Shown here: positions 1-9,328 of the stretch, piece by piece
Layout: each line of letters begins with the position of its first letter
Numbering within the stretch: the first letter of the stretch is position 1
DNA from: Chelatococcus sp. YT9
GTDB lineage: Bacteria > Pseudomonadota > Alphaproteobacteria > Rhizobiales > Beijerinckiaceae
Length of the DNA: 64,000 bases
Direction: 5' to 3'
Assembly (NCBI RefSeq): GCF_018398315.1
Contig: NZ_JAHBRW010000001.1
Span: 1,732,001-1,796,000, forward strand
Notes under the pieces: model-generated
Databases searched by the model: none
What the model saw: only the letters and a program-made list of their open reading frames with translations
What the model was told of the DNA's origin: nothing
Position numbers and translations under genes: made by a program

Positions 1-135
1 GCCGTGGACTGATCGATTCCGGGGCCTGGAGCCCGAGGACGGACCGGCTTCCGTTCAGCGATGGTCCACTGCCTCCCGGCACGCCCGGCTGATCCCATCT
101 CGTTCACCGTTCTTCTCAAAGGTTTCATTCGCGCA

Positions 136-1377
136 ATGTCGGATCAAGCACGCACGGTCGACCGCGTCAGAATATTGGGGCGGCTGGGGGAGATGTCCCG
201 GATCGGGGCCCTGGAAAACGGCGGCGTCTGCCGCTTGGCGCTTTCGCCGGATGAGACCGAGGCGAAGGCGCGGCTTATCGGCTGGGCGCAGGCCTTGGGA
301 TGCGTCGCCTACATCGACGATATCGGCAACCTTTTCCTGCGGCTGGGAGGGGCCGATTCTGCCGAAGCGCCGGTGCTGGTTGGATCCCATCTCGATACTC
401 AACCCGTCGGCGGCAATTTCGATGGCGTATTGGGCGTCATCGCCGCGCTCGAATGCCTGGAAATCATGGCGCGGCAGGATGAGCGGGCCTTCATGCCTGT
501 CGAGATCGCGGTCTGGTGCAACGAAGAGGGGGCGCGGTTTAACCCGACGACGATGGGGTCCGCGGTCCATGTCGGGCATTTTCCGCTTGGCGAGGCGTTG
601 GCTGTCACCGACGCCTCGGGGCAATCTGTCGAAGCGTCGCTTCGGCAGTCCACGGCCAGCCTTCGCGCGGCGGGTATCGGCCTGTCGCATCGCGACCTTG
701 GGGCGGGATACAAGGCTTATGTGGAACTCCACATCGAGCAGGGACCGGTTCTTGAGAACGAGGGCGTTGGCATCGGCGTCGTCACCGACGTTCAGGGGCT
801 GGTTCAGTACCGGATCGAGGTTTCGGGCGTGGCGGGCCATGCCGGCGCCGTTCCGATGGAAGGGCGGAAGGATGCTTTGACGCGCGCCCGCGCCTTGATG
901 GCGGAACTCGATGCGGAACTGGGTGCCTTCGGGGGCCTGCGTTTTACGGTCGGCCGCATCAATGTGGCGCCCGGATCGATCAACACCATCCCGGCGAAGG
1001 CCGAATTCACGCTGGACGTGCGGCACCCCGACCCGCAGGTGCTGTCGCAAGTCAGCCGGCGGATCGAAGCCCTTTGCGCGCACGCACAGCTGACACGGCT
1101 CATCTATCAGGCGCCGATCCCGTTCGATGCGGGGATCGTCAGCACGATCGAACAGGTGGCGGAGCAATACGGGGTGAGTTCGCGCCGCATGGTTTCAGGT
1201 GCGACGCACGATGCCGCCCATGTCGCGGCACTCTGCCCGACCGGAATGATCTTCGTGCCTTGTCGTGGCGGGATCAGCCACAACGAGAACGAATATTGCG
1301 AACCCGACGATGTCGTCCAGGGCGCGCAGATACTCGCCGAAACGATTATGGCGCTGGCCGGGAGACAAGCTCAATGA
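136..1377 (+). CDS. M20-family Zn amidase of the hydantoinase/carbamoylase group
   Basis: This is a 413-residue cytosolic metallohydrolase of the N-carbamoyl-amino-acid hydrolase / ureidoglycolate-type amidase family, which cleaves ureido or amide C-N bonds. The family ligands are visible: GSHLDT near residue 83, NFDG just after it, NEEGARF near 128, HIEQGP near 199 and SHNENEY near 380. The dimerisation-domain motif GHAGAVPM lies near 234. Length is typical of the family. I chose ATG 136 because the upstream ATG at 61 would add 25 residues unlike the family N-terminus. Its stop overlaps the next gene in ATGA, so the two are translationally coupled. The substrate is unknown; family assignment is secure. 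Confidence 0.93.
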   Translation: MSDQARTVDRVRILGRLGEMSRIGALENGGVCRLALSPDETEAKARLIGWAQALGCVAYIDDIGNLFLRLGGADSAEAPVLVGSHLDTQPVGGNFDGVLGVIAALECLEIMARQDERAFMPVEIAVWCNEEGARFNPTTMGSAVHVGHFPLGEALAVTDASGQSVEASLRQSTASLRAAGIGLSHRDLGAGYKAYVELHIEQGPVLENEGVGIGVVTDVQGLVQYRIEVSGVAGHAGAVPMEGRKDALTRARALMAELDAELGAFGGLRFTVGRINVAPGSINTIPAKAEFTLDVRHPDPQVLSQVSRRIEALCAHAQLTRLIYQAPIPFDAGIVSTIEQVAEQYGVSSRRMVSGATHDAAHVAALCPTGMIFVPCRGGISHNENEYCEPDDVVQGAQILAETIMALAGRQAQ

Positions 1378-2312
1378 CGAGGCTCGTCGTAAGCCACTAT
1401 ATGCCGGTAGATCACGGCACGCATGTGGACTTTCTGGTCCCATGGACGCGCAGGATAGAAAAAGCGTGCCCATCCCTGAAATTCGAGATCCATTGCGAAG
1501 GTTCGGATTATGGGCTGCTGGAAAACCAGTACGACCAGGTCCTGTCCGGCGCCGTCGACATCGCGCATTCCCCCGCGTCTTTGCCCGCCGGCCGCTTTCC
1601 AATGACGAACCTGATGAACCTGCCGTTTCTCGTGGAAGCTTCGCAGCAGGCCAGCGATCGCCTGTGGGCTGCTCATGCGCCGTACCTGGAACGCGAGTTC
1701 AGCCCGCTCCATGTCCTTGCGCTCCATGCCGACAGCGGCGGCGTCCTGCATATGCGTGACACGCCGGTGAGGTCGCTGGAGGACCTTGCCGGCAAGCGCA
1801 TCCGCACCCCCGCCGGCGCAATCGCACGGGCTATTGCGGACGTGGGGGCCGAGCCGGTCCACCTGTTGCCACCGGCCATAGGCAAAGCGGCGCGGGAAGG
1901 CGAGATCGACGGCGCCATCATGGCCTGGGATGTACTCGCCTATACCCAGACGAAAGACATCTTCCGCTATCACTATACGGACGTCTTCTATGTCTCACCG
2001 CTCTATTTGGTGATGAATGCGGAAAGTCGCGCAAGACTGACGGACGAGGAACGGCGCGCCCTGGATGAACACTCCGGCGCCGACCTGACCAAACGGTTCG
2101 GGGGATACTGGAAATCTTGGGCCGCGCCCGGACGATCGCTGGCGACCGGCGAAGGGCATGTTCTGGAGGCCCTTCCGGACGCAGTCCTGTTCAGCCTGCG
2201 CGAAGCGGCCGCGCTGCACACAAGGCGGCATGTCGAACGGCTGGTGGGGGAAGGGCTCTCCGACGCGGCGGGGGTAGTCGAGATCTTTTCAGGGCGAGGC
2301 AGGACCGTCTAA
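1374..2312 (+). CDS. DctP/TRAP-type solute-binding protein lacking a signal peptide
   Basis: The 312-residue product reads as a TRAP-transporter DctP-family binding protein. It has an N-terminal strand, the segment LLENQYDQVLSGAVDIAHSP, then SLEDLAGKRIRTP, the usual hinge region of the family. DctP proteins are normally exported, but this one starts directly in the mature fold (MTRLVVSHYMPVDHG) with no hydrophobic leader, and no DctQ or DctM gene is near. The start overlaps the amidase stop (ATGA), so the start position is well fixed. It may be a cytosolic ligand-binding or scaffold protein, or a decayed transporter part. Fold assignment is good; role is unknown. Confidence 0.8.
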   Translation: MTRLVVSHYMPVDHGTHVDFLVPWTRRIEKACPSLKFEIHCEGSDYGLLENQYDQVLSGAVDIAHSPASLPAGRFPMTNLMNLPFLVEASQQASDRLWAAHAPYLEREFSPLHVLALHADSGGVLHMRDTPVRSLEDLAGKRIRTPAGAIARAIADVGAEPVHLLPPAIGKAAREGEIDGAIMAWDVLAYTQTKDIFRYHYTDVFYVSPLYLVMNAESRARLTDEERRALDEHSGADLTKRFGGYWKSWAAPGRSLATGEGHVLEALPDAVLFSLREAAALHTRRHVERLVGEGLSDAAGVVEIFSGRGRTV

Positions 2313-2341
2313 CGCCCGGCACACAACGGAGAGAATCCTCA

Positions 2342-3412
2342 ATGCCACATTACCCAACTTGGGACGAAACATTTCGAGGCAAGGTCTGGCGTACGACGCA
2401 TTTTCCTCGCATCGAAGAAGACATGCCGACCTTTCTGGGCGTGCGGCATGCCTTGACTGAGGACGACATACAAGGCTCCGACGTCGTGATCATCGGGGCG
2501 CCTTTTGTCGCCGGCTGGGGCCAGAAATACAGCGGGGTCGACAAGACCGAGTGGATTTCCGCGACGCGTCGGGTGCGGCAGCAATCCATTCGCTACCGCT
2601 CCGGCTACATCCAGGATTTCGATCTCGACGTCTTCGAGCACCTCAAGGTCGTCGATTTCGGCGACGCCGAAATCCCTGTCGAGACGAGCTATGACGGGCG
2701 CGCGCAGAAGATCCTTGAGGCGCAGGAAGCCACGATGGTCAAAGTAAGGGCCGCGCTCAAGGCCGGGGCGGTGCCGATCGTCATCGGCCAGAATTCGCCC
2801 TGCGGCTCCTATGCGGTTGGCCGCCCTATCGCGGAGTCGGTCCAGGGCAAGGTCGGCATGGTCAGCTTGGACACGCACTGGGACGCCTGGCCGTATGACT
2901 GGGCAACCATGAGCGAGCACGTCGCAGGTTCGACGAACTGGAAGGACAAGCTCTATCGCGATTGCCCAAATTTCTCGATGGCCAATCTGGTCGAGATCGG
3001 CGAGCGGGGAATGCTCGAAGATCCGGCGACCATCCGGCGCTTCGTCGCTGCCGGCACGGACTTCATCCCGATGTGGCGGCTGCGCACCGAACTGGGCATC
3101 GAGGGAACAGTGAAGGCGCTCGACAGGGCATTCGACGGCACCGATGCCGTCTATGCGCATTTCGACATGGACGTGCTCGGCGGAGCGGGTCCAAGCGAGG
3201 GCGATATTCTCGGGGAGTTGGCCGAACCCATCGGCATGACCGACTACGAAGCCATCCGGCTCGGACACGAGGTCGGCCTGCGCGGATGCAATGGGCTTTC
3301 CTTCATCTGCATCCCTCCCGGCTCGGCCGTCACCTATCGGGTGATCGTCTATGTGATGATGTATTTCATGGCCGGTTTGGCAAAGCGGAAGATAGCTCGG
3401 GCTGCCAAGTGA
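2342..3412 (+). CDS. divergent ureohydrolase (arginase/agmatinase-fold) protein
   Basis: This 356-residue protein belongs to the arginase/agmatinase superfamily, binuclear metal hydrolases that release urea from guanidino compounds. Two ligand motifs are visible: LDTHWDAW near residue 177 (family DAHxD) and HFDMDVL near 273 (family SxDxD). The first motif, GGDHS in classical members, appears as GQNSP near 148, so a metal-binding His may be Asn. A GGAGAG ribosome-binding site at 2328-2333 precedes the ATG. It follows the amidase and DctP-like genes by 29 bp, so a shared transcript is likely. Specificity cannot be predicted; it may be a guanidine, guanidino-acid or formimino hydrolase. Confidence 0.82.
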   Translation: MPHYPTWDETFRGKVWRTTHFPRIEEDMPTFLGVRHALTEDDIQGSDVVIIGAPFVAGWGQKYSGVDKTEWISATRRVRQQSIRYRSGYIQDFDLDVFEHLKVVDFGDAEIPVETSYDGRAQKILEAQEATMVKVRAALKAGAVPIVIGQNSPCGSYAVGRPIAESVQGKVGMVSLDTHWDAWPYDWATMSEHVAGSTNWKDKLYRDCPNFSMANLVEIGERGMLEDPATIRRFVAAGTDFIPMWRLRTELGIEGTVKALDRAFDGTDAVYAHFDMDVLGGAGPSEGDILGELAEPIGMTDYEAIRLGHEVGLRGCNGLSFICIPPGSAVTYRVIVYVMMYFMAGLAKRKIARAAK

Positions 3413-3496
3413 GAGCGCGGAGGCCCTCCAGGTACCTGGCCGCCGACAGCAATGCGACGTCAGCACCGCAGTCCCGGACAACAGGAAACACGTTAG

Positions 3497-3553
3497 TCAA
3501 GTCGCTTGATAAATAGTAATGTATCTTGAATGAGCCCGTGACCGTGCTAGTAT
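3497..3553 (+). promoter_or_regulatory. putative sigma70 promoter with a short inverted repeat
   Basis: TTGAAT at 3526-3531 is separated by 16 bp from TAGTAT at 3548-3553, about 40 bp before the GTG of the deacetylase-like gene. Just upstream, TCAAG-TCG-CTTGA (3497-3509) is a perfect 5-bp inverted repeat that could bind a regulator. The sequence is plainly AT-richer than its surroundings. Function is inferred only. Confidence 0.35.
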
Positions 3554-3592
3554 GTTCGATGTGCTGAACGGTCGAAATGATCGGAGTCTGAC

Positions 3593-4534
3593 GTGTCGAC
3601 AGATGTCCTGCTGGTTGTAAATGTGGACAGCGATCCTGATCCGGTCTCGACCTATCAGGAGGATGCAGACGTTCTCGCCAAGTATGCGCGTATGCGCGAC
3701 ATACTCGGCCGGCATGCCGGTGGGGCTGCGGCATGGACGATCCTGACAGGGCCGCTTTATCGGGATCGTTTCTACGAACCCCCGTATGTCGGGTTCTGGC
3801 GCGATCTGGTCCAGGACGGCGCCGACCTGGTGTTGCATCCGGAGGAGGATCTTTACGGCCCAGGTCCCGGCACGGGTCCGGAAACGTGCAGCTACTACCA
3901 CACCGACCACATGCGTGAGGTCATCCTCTCTCGCGCGCAAAGGATGCGGGAGGCGGATCTGCCGCTTGCGGCATACCGGGGCGGTTATCATGGCTTCACC
4001 CCCGATATCGGGAAGATCGTCCAAGAGGCCGGCATCCGGATCGAGCTTTCCTGTGCGCCGGGCATCGTCTGGCCGCAAAAGGCGGCGGACTGGGGCGATG
4101 CGCCGCTGTCTGCCTACTATATGTCGGGTCGTCGGCAGGCAGACGTCGCCGCGGACGGCGAGGAGGCCCCACTCTTCGAAATTCCCTGGGCCTGGGACGG
4201 CGTAGCGCCGGGCACGTCGCGCCGCTTCGTGGTTGGCGAAAACTACATGATCAACGAGTTCTCCAATCTACAGGCGATGAAGCGCGTGTGGGACGCCGTA
4301 ACGAAACGTGCGCGTGAACGCGGCGAGCAGCAGATCGTTTCGATGGTCTGCCACACCTACACGATGGGCCAGGCTGAGTACGAAGAACGTCTGACCTCGA
4401 TCTTGGACTACGTACTGTCCAACCACGGGCGGATCGTCTCGCCGACATCCGCCAAGGCGATTTATGACCAGCACGTGTCCTCCAAAGCTGATGGAATGGA
4501 CAGGTCATGTCGTCTGGCGGCGCAGAACCAATAG
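3593..4534 (+). CDS. NodB-fold polysaccharide-deacetylase-like protein
   Basis: The 313-residue product looks like a carbohydrate-esterase-4/NodB-like beta-alpha barrel. VNVDSDPD near residue 9 stands where the family has its catalytic aspartate motif, YHTDH near 102 matches the two-His metal motif, and AYRGGYHGF near 125 matches the Arg-containing motif. It has no signal peptide, so it is probably intracellular; such members deacylate or hydrolyse small amides rather than cell-wall polymers. GTG is the start, with GGAG about 8 bp upstream. It lies between the arginase-like gene and an amino-acid ABC transporter. Fold moderately sure, substrate unknown. Confidence 0.7.
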   Translation: MSTDVLLVVNVDSDPDPVSTYQEDADVLAKYARMRDILGRHAGGAAAWTILTGPLYRDRFYEPPYVGFWRDLVQDGADLVLHPEEDLYGPGPGTGPETCSYYHTDHMREVILSRAQRMREADLPLAAYRGGYHGFTPDIGKIVQEAGIRIELSCAPGIVWPQKAADWGDAPLSAYYMSGRRQADVAADGEEAPLFEIPWAWDGVAPGTSRRFVVGENYMINEFSNLQAMKRVWDAVTKRARERGEQQIVSMVCHTYTMGQAEYEERLTSILDYVLSNHGRIVSPTSAKAIYDQHVSSKADGMDRSCRLAAQNQ

Positions 4535-4678
4535 GGTTGTACCGGTTCTAATTGATCCTCGCGGCGGGGCTTGAGTGCCCTCGTTCGTGATCGACGGCCG
4601 CAACAAAACAAGACGAATACCCAGGGTCGGAAGGCTTCAGGGAACAACACGTCAACATAACATGAGGGGTAGTAAGCA

Positions 4679-5512
4679 ATGAACTTGAAATCAATTGGAA
4701 TCGCCGCATTCGGAAGCCTGTTCCTGTCCGCCGGGTTGGCGTGCGCAGGGGAAATTCCGAAGAGGATCGTCGATGCGGGGAAGTTCACGCTGACCATCAA
4801 CGCGACATTCACGCCGATGGAATTCGTCGATCCTAAAACCAATACTTTCGTCGGTCTGGATATCGAACTGGTCGACGCGATCGCCAAGCGCCTGGGGCTG
4901 GGAGTGACGCGCACGGACGGGCTATTCAACCAGCTTATCCCGGCGCTCACTACCGGTCGAACGGACTTCATCCTGTCAGGTATGATCGACAATGAAGAAC
5001 GGCGCAAATCATTTGATTTCGTCAACTACATGAGGGCGGGTGCCCAGTTCTTTGTGCTCACGAAGAGTGAGGTCAAGGATCCGGTCGAGCTTTGCGGAAA
5101 GGCTGTCGGAACGATCAGGTCCGCCGCCTATATGGACCTGCTTCAGGCATGGAACCAGAAACATTGCGTGGACGCCGGGCTGAAGGCGATGAATATCATC
5201 GGTGCCGAAAGCTCTCCGGATGTACGCTTGCAACTGAAGCAGGGTCGGATCGAGGCCGGTGTGCAGGGCGGCGAGAGCATTCCCTATACCAGCGCGCAAG
5301 AAGGCGGGATTTATCGGCTGATCGGCGAACCCCTGATCACTGCTTATTATGGCGCGGCCTTTCGCAAGGAAGATTCCGCGTTCCGCGACAAGTTCGCCGA
5401 TACACTGCAGGAACTGATGGACGATGGGACCTATGGCGCCATCTTTGCGAAATGGGACCTGACATCGCATGCAATCCCGAAAGTCATGATCAACAGCGAG
5501 CCGCGTAAGTGA
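4679..5512 (+). CDS. amino-acid ABC transporter substrate-binding protein
   Basis: This is a 277-residue family-3 periplasmic binding protein for polar amino acids or similar amines. A classical signal peptide spans about residues 1-23 with cleavage near LACA/GE. The mature N-terminus carries the ligand-fold motifs FTPMEFVDPKTNTFVGLDIE and TGRTDFILSG. The ATG is preceded by GAGGGG. It is the first gene of a compact three-gene importer, and its stop overlaps the permease GTG. Ligand identity is not readable; the upstream hydrolases suggest a guanidino, ureido or amide compound. Confidence 0.92.
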   Translation: MNLKSIGIAAFGSLFLSAGLACAGEIPKRIVDAGKFTLTINATFTPMEFVDPKTNTFVGLDIELVDAIAKRLGLGVTRTDGLFNQLIPALTTGRTDFILSGMIDNEERRKSFDFVNYMRAGAQFFVLTKSEVKDPVELCGKAVGTIRSAAYMDLLQAWNQKHCVDAGLKAMNIIGAESSPDVRLQLKQGRIEAGVQGGESIPYTSAQEGGIYRLIGEPLITAYYGAAFRKEDSAFRDKFADTLQELMDDGTYGAIFAKWDLTSHAIPKVMINSEPRK

Positions 5513-6387
5513 TCGGCCAGCCAGATACAATCTCCGTCGGGGCAGCTGGCGCCTTGACGGAGAAGTCAATAAAAATATCGCAATTTCAGATCATCCAGCG
5601 CCCGAAGTTCGGGCGCTGGATCTCTGGAGCTCTGGTGCTAATCGCCCTCGCCCTGATCGGCTATTCTTTTGCCACCGGACAGATCGAATGGGAGTATTTT
5701 GGGACATTCATGACGGCACCGGCCATTCTCGCCGGTGTTGCGAACACCGTTTTGCTCGCCGTTCTTGCGATGGCCATCGGCGTGATCCTGGGCACGGTCG
5801 TAGCGGTCATGCGCGGTTCCGGCAATCCGGTGATGGAATGGACGGCGTCCGGGTACATCTGGCTATTTCGCGGCACGCCCGTGCTACTGCAGTTGATGCT
5901 CTGGTACAATCTCGCCTTGGTGTTCCCGAATTTCGGGATTCCCGGTGTCTGGTCGGTACGCATGATCGACGTCATGACACCATTCTGGGCTGCATTGATC
6001 GGTCTGGGGTTGAACCAGGGCTCCTATACCGCCGAAATCATCCGCGCGGGAATGCTGTCTGTCGACGCTGGCCAGTATGAGGCCGCGAAGACAATCGGCA
6101 TGACCCGTCTAAAGGCACTGCGTCGTATTATACTCCCGCAGGCGATGCGCGTGGTCATTCCACCGCTCGGCAACGAATTCATCCTCATGGTGAAGACAAC
6201 TTCGTTGGCCAGCGTGATTCAGTTCTCGGAGCTGCTCTACAGCGCCAGCTCGATATATTACGCCAATGCGCGTGTGGTTGAGCTACTGCTAGTGGCTGGT
6301 GCCTGGTATCTCGTGGTCGTCTCAGTCCTGACGTTGCTCCAGATACCGCTCGAACGTCACTTTTCGAAGGGGAGTGCGCCCCGATGA
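5509..6387 (+). CDS. amino-acid ABC transporter permease
   Basis: The 292-residue inner-membrane permease has an unusually long cytosolic N-terminus of about 40 residues before the first membrane segment, then roughly five hydrophobic helices. The EAA loop that docks the ATPase is clear near residues 187-215 ([20 protein letters not shown]). Only one permease gene is present, so the channel is probably a homodimer. GTG overlaps the stop of the binding-protein gene, and its own stop overlaps the ATPase start. Confidence 0.92.
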   Translation: MIGQPDTISVGAAGALTEKSIKISQFQIIQRPKFGRWISGALVLIALALIGYSFATGQIEWEYFGTFMTAPAILAGVANTVLLAVLAMAIGVILGTVVAVMRGSGNPVMEWTASGYIWLFRGTPVLLQLMLWYNLALVFPNFGIPGVWSVRMIDVMTPFWAALIGLGLNQGSYTAEIIRAGMLSVDAGQYEAAKTIGMTRLKALRRIILPQAMRVVIPPLGNEFILMVKTTSLASVIQFSELLYSASSIYYANARVVELLLVAGAWYLVVVSVLTLLQIPLERHFSKGSAPR

Positions 6388-7199
6388 CGGCTGAGTTCAC
6401 TTCAGGCGACCGCGGCGAACCGGGAAAGGACGCGGTGAAGCCTCTTATTCGGATTTGCAACGTTACTAAGAAATTTAAGGATTTCGTCGCGCTCGACAAT
6501 GTCTCGTTCGAGGTCTACCCGGGGGAGGTCGTTTGCCTGATCGGCGGTTCCGGTTCAGGCAAAACGACGCTCCTGCGCTGCATCAACCAGCTACACGACA
6601 TCGACGACGGCGCCATCTGGCTGGATGATGAGCTTGTCGGCTATAAGCAGCAGGGCGATCGGCTCTATAAGCTGAGCGAGAAGCAGACCATCCGCCAGCG
6701 GTTAAAAAGCGGCATGGTCTTCCAGCGCTTCAACCTCTTTCCCCATATGACGGCGTTGCAGAATATCACCGAGGGTCCGATCCAGGTTCAGCACGTTCCG
6801 CGCCGCGAAGCCGAGGAGTCCGCGCAAAGATTGCTGGCACGGGTGGGCCTCGCCGACAAGGCCGGGCACTATCCAGCCGAGCTTTCGGGAGGGCAGCAGC
6901 AGCGGGTTGCGATTGCGCGAGCATTGGCAATGAACCCGCAAGTGATGTTGTTCGACGAGCCGACATCGGCGCTGGATCCGGAGCTCGTCGGCGAGGTTCT
7001 TGCCGTCATGCGCGAGCTGGCAAGTTCTGGCATGACGATGGTCGTCGTGACCCACGAACTGGGTTTTGCCAGGGAGGTTGCCAACCGGGTCGTGTTCATG
7101 GACCGGGGCACGATCGTCGAACACGGCAGGGCGACGGATGTTCTGGTGAACCCCATGGAGGCGCGCACCCGGGCCTTCATCTCCGCCGTTATCAATTAA
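6384..7199 (+). CDS. amino-acid ABC transporter ATP-binding protein
   Basis: This 271-residue ATPase is of the GlnQ/HisP group. Walker [10 protein letters not shown] is near residue 54, the Q-loop is at [12 protein letters not shown], the signature [15 protein letters not shown] is near 170, Walker B is [12 protein letters not shown] and the H-loop is [10 protein letters not shown] 20-residue N-terminal extension rich in charged residues precedes the domain. The ATG overlaps the permease stop (ATGA), completing the importer operon. Confidence 0.95.
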   Translation: MTAEFTSGDRGEPGKDAVKPLIRICNVTKKFKDFVALDNVSFEVYPGEVVCLIGGSGSGKTTLLRCINQLHDIDDGAIWLDDELVGYKQQGDRLYKLSEKQTIRQRLKSGMVFQRFNLFPHMTALQNITEGPIQVQHVPRREAEESAQRLLARVGLADKAGHYPAELSGGQQQRVAIARALAMNPQVMLFDEPTSALDPELVGEVLAVMRELASSGMTMVVVTHELGFAREVANRVVFMDRGTIVEHGRATDVLVNPMEARTRAFISAVIN

Positions 7200-7509
7200 A
7201 GTAACAACTGAAAATTCTTCACGGGTCAACGGTTGGGCGTCCTCGCGTCAGTGGGGTGCGGCAGCCATCGGAAGCAAGTGCTTCAAGGCGGATATCGCCG
7301 GGAAGCCACTGCGGCAGCTCTATCGATGCAGACGGGGCCGAGCGGGCGAACAGCCGCGCGGAGAGACAGAAAACCTCGGTATTGACGGCGAGGTCGCGGC
7401 GCCGAGCATCGGGATGAGTTGGATTGGCATAAAATGGATGGTTTCTGTTCGCGGCATTGCTAGGGTGGCTCGAAGCCTCGCGAAGGCCGGTTGCGACGAA
7501 GGTGAAACG
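7200..7509. other. intergenic stretch, no gene recognised
   Basis: These 310 bp separate the amino-acid importer from the DUF1254 gene. I see no convincing gene, terminator with a T-run, or repeat. A TAAAAT hexamer at 7430-7435 could be a -10 element for the downstream gene, but there is no good -35 at the right distance. Confidence 0.5.
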
Positions 7510-9132
7510 ATGAAACGTTGCTTGAAGTTGGCTGGCACCACACTGATGGCTGTCCTCGCCCTATCTTCGGGCGCAGCTGTAGCCGAGGTGGCGCCAGAGA
7601 CGATCCGATCGCTTGGGGCACCCGATTCAGTGCAGACGCGCATCGGCACGTTGGAGTTCAAGGATGGCGCGCCCACGGCTGAAACCGCGAGCAAGGTTTA
7701 TGATGCGCTTGATTTCACCCGCGCGCTCGACGTCTACAACAACAGCTTCCGCGGAGCTTCCGCTCTGGCGATTGTGAAGGGATTTGCAAACATCGGCGCC
7801 AAGCCCGGCGACGTCGCGATCTTCTCCGATCTGATGGACGCGAGTTCGCTGTTCCTGACAGCCAACGCCGACACGGTCTATTACTTGACCGCACTCGATC
7901 TGAGCAAAGGTCCGGTGGTCGTCGAACAGCCATCGGGGGCTGTCGGCACGATCAATGATATGTGGTTCTCCTGGATCATCGATATCGGCGCCCCTGGTCC
8001 GGATCGCGGGCTCGGTGGCAAATACCTGATCGTCGGTCCCGACTACACTGGCCCCCTGCCTGAGGGCGGCTACTTTGTCGCGCGTTCGAAGACGAACCTT
8101 GCCCTCTATGCTGCGCGGGCCTATCTTGTCGACAATGACCCCAAGCCGGCCGTCGAGAACGTCAAGCGCAATCTCAAGATCTATTCCTATCGTCCGGGCT
8201 CCTTCGGAACGAGCATCGCACAGGCGCTCGAGGGCACCGTGAGAATAGAAGGTGAACCACCGATCCCCGAGACGAAGTTCATCGAGATCAGCGGGCGATC
8301 GTTCAATACGATTCCTCCGAGCGACTATGGCTTCTTCGAATTGATCAACGAGAACGTCCAGAACGAGCCTGCCACGAGCTACGACATCGAGCTTGCTGGA
8401 CAGCTGGCGGCAATCGGCATCGTGCATGGCAAGGCGTTTGCGCCCGACGAGCGGATGAAGAAGATTCTGTCGGAGGCCGCAGCCGTCGGCCAAGCAACAG
8501 GTCGTGCGCTCAACTGGCGCTATGCGATGAAACATCCCGACTGGGCTTATTACGACGGATCGCACTGGGGGAGCATGCTTTGGGAAGGCGGCGCGTTCTT
8601 CGAAACGCCACCGCCTCGCTTCGAGAAGGGCATGTTCATGCCGCTGCCGCCTACGGGCGCGCGCACGCTCGATTCGCGCACCGCCTTCTACTATGGCTAT
8701 ACGCTCGACTCGCCCGGCATGATCATGCGTATTCTGGGCGTAGGCTCGCAGTACCTGATGGGCTTTCTTGATGCGGAGGGGGCTCCCTTTGACGGCGCCA
8801 AGACCTACAAGGTGACGCTGCCCAAGGATATTCCGGCGGAGGCATTCTGGTCGTTCACGCTTTACGACAACCAGACACGCTCTATGCTGCAGACGCCGCA
8901 GAAATATCCACGCGCCGGCAGCCAGAGCTATCCATCGCCGGCGGCCGAAGCCGCCGCCGACGGCACCACGACGGTCTATTTCGCTCCGACGCAGCCAGCA
9001 GGCGTCGCGCGCGGCAACTGGATTCAAACCGACCCACAGAAGGGCTGGTTCACGATCTTGCGCCTGTACAGCCCGCTGCCGTCATTCTTCGACAAGACCT
9101 GGCGACCGAGCGAGGTCGAATTGGTGAGGTGA
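7510..9132 (+). CDS. secreted DUF1254/DUF1214 domain protein
   Basis: This 540-residue exported protein has a signal peptide at about residues 1-25 (cleavage near AAVA/EV). An N-terminal DUF1254 region follows, recognised by ANADTVYYLTALDLSKGPVVVE, then a C-terminal DUF1214 region with FWSFTLYDNQTRSMLQTPQ and GNWIQTDPQKGWFTILRLYSP. Such proteins are widespread in proteobacteria and have no settled enzymatic role. ATG 7510 is chosen because it begins the leader; the upstream in-frame ATG at 7414 would bury it. It stands alone and is convergent with the MFS gene. Confidence 0.88.
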   Translation: MKRCLKLAGTTLMAVLALSSGAAVAEVAPETIRSLGAPDSVQTRIGTLEFKDGAPTAETASKVYDALDFTRALDVYNNSFRGASALAIVKGFANIGAKPGDVAIFSDLMDASSLFLTANADTVYYLTALDLSKGPVVVEQPSGAVGTINDMWFSWIIDIGAPGPDRGLGGKYLIVGPDYTGPLPEGGYFVARSKTNLALYAARAYLVDNDPKPAVENVKRNLKIYSYRPGSFGTSIAQALEGTVRIEGEPPIPETKFIEISGRSFNTIPPSDYGFFELINENVQNEPATSYDIELAGQLAAIGIVHGKAFAPDERMKKILSEAAAVGQATGRALNWRYAMKHPDWAYYDGSHWGSMLWEGGAFFETPPPRFEKGMFMPLPPTGARTLDSRTAFYYGYTLDSPGMIMRILGVGSQYLMGFLDAEGAPFDGAKTYKVTLPKDIPAEAFWSFTLYDNQTRSMLQTPQKYPRAGSQSYPSPAAEAAADGTTTVYFAPTQPAGVARGNWIQTDPQKGWFTILRLYSPLPSFFDKTWRPSEVELVR

Positions 9133-9262
9133 CCCATATGTGCGGCGGTCGCCTTCTCCAAGCTTGACGCCCTTGAGAGGGCAGCAACAACGCTGACCGT
9201 CTTCAAAGGTGCGAGCACTGAGGGAGCACATATAACTTGTGCTGTTCAGCAATGTCCAAGTG

Positions 9263-9294
9263 GAGCAGGTCCGCGGAAGGCGGACTTGCTCTTT
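9263..9294 (+). terminator. stem-loop between convergent genes
   Basis: A 12-bp stem with one G-T wobble pairs 9263-9274 with 9280-9291 over a 5-nt loop and is followed by TTT on the plus strand. It lies 130 bp after the DUF1254 gene and 38 bp after the MFS gene, so it could end either transcript. The T-run is short, hence the moderate confidence. Confidence 0.45.
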
Positions 9295-9328
9295 GGCCCG
9301 GTGCGGTTTTGCCACGTGCGGTAATACT

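Noticed and set aside
1-60. Tail of an upstream gene
   Set aside because: A stop in one frame at 10-12 would fit, but nine bases are too few to support a feature.
7627-9027. Long open frame opposite the DUF1254 gene
   Set aside because: It is the GC-rich shadow of a gene with a signal peptide and two recognisable domains; the antisense protein is Arg-rich and matches no family.
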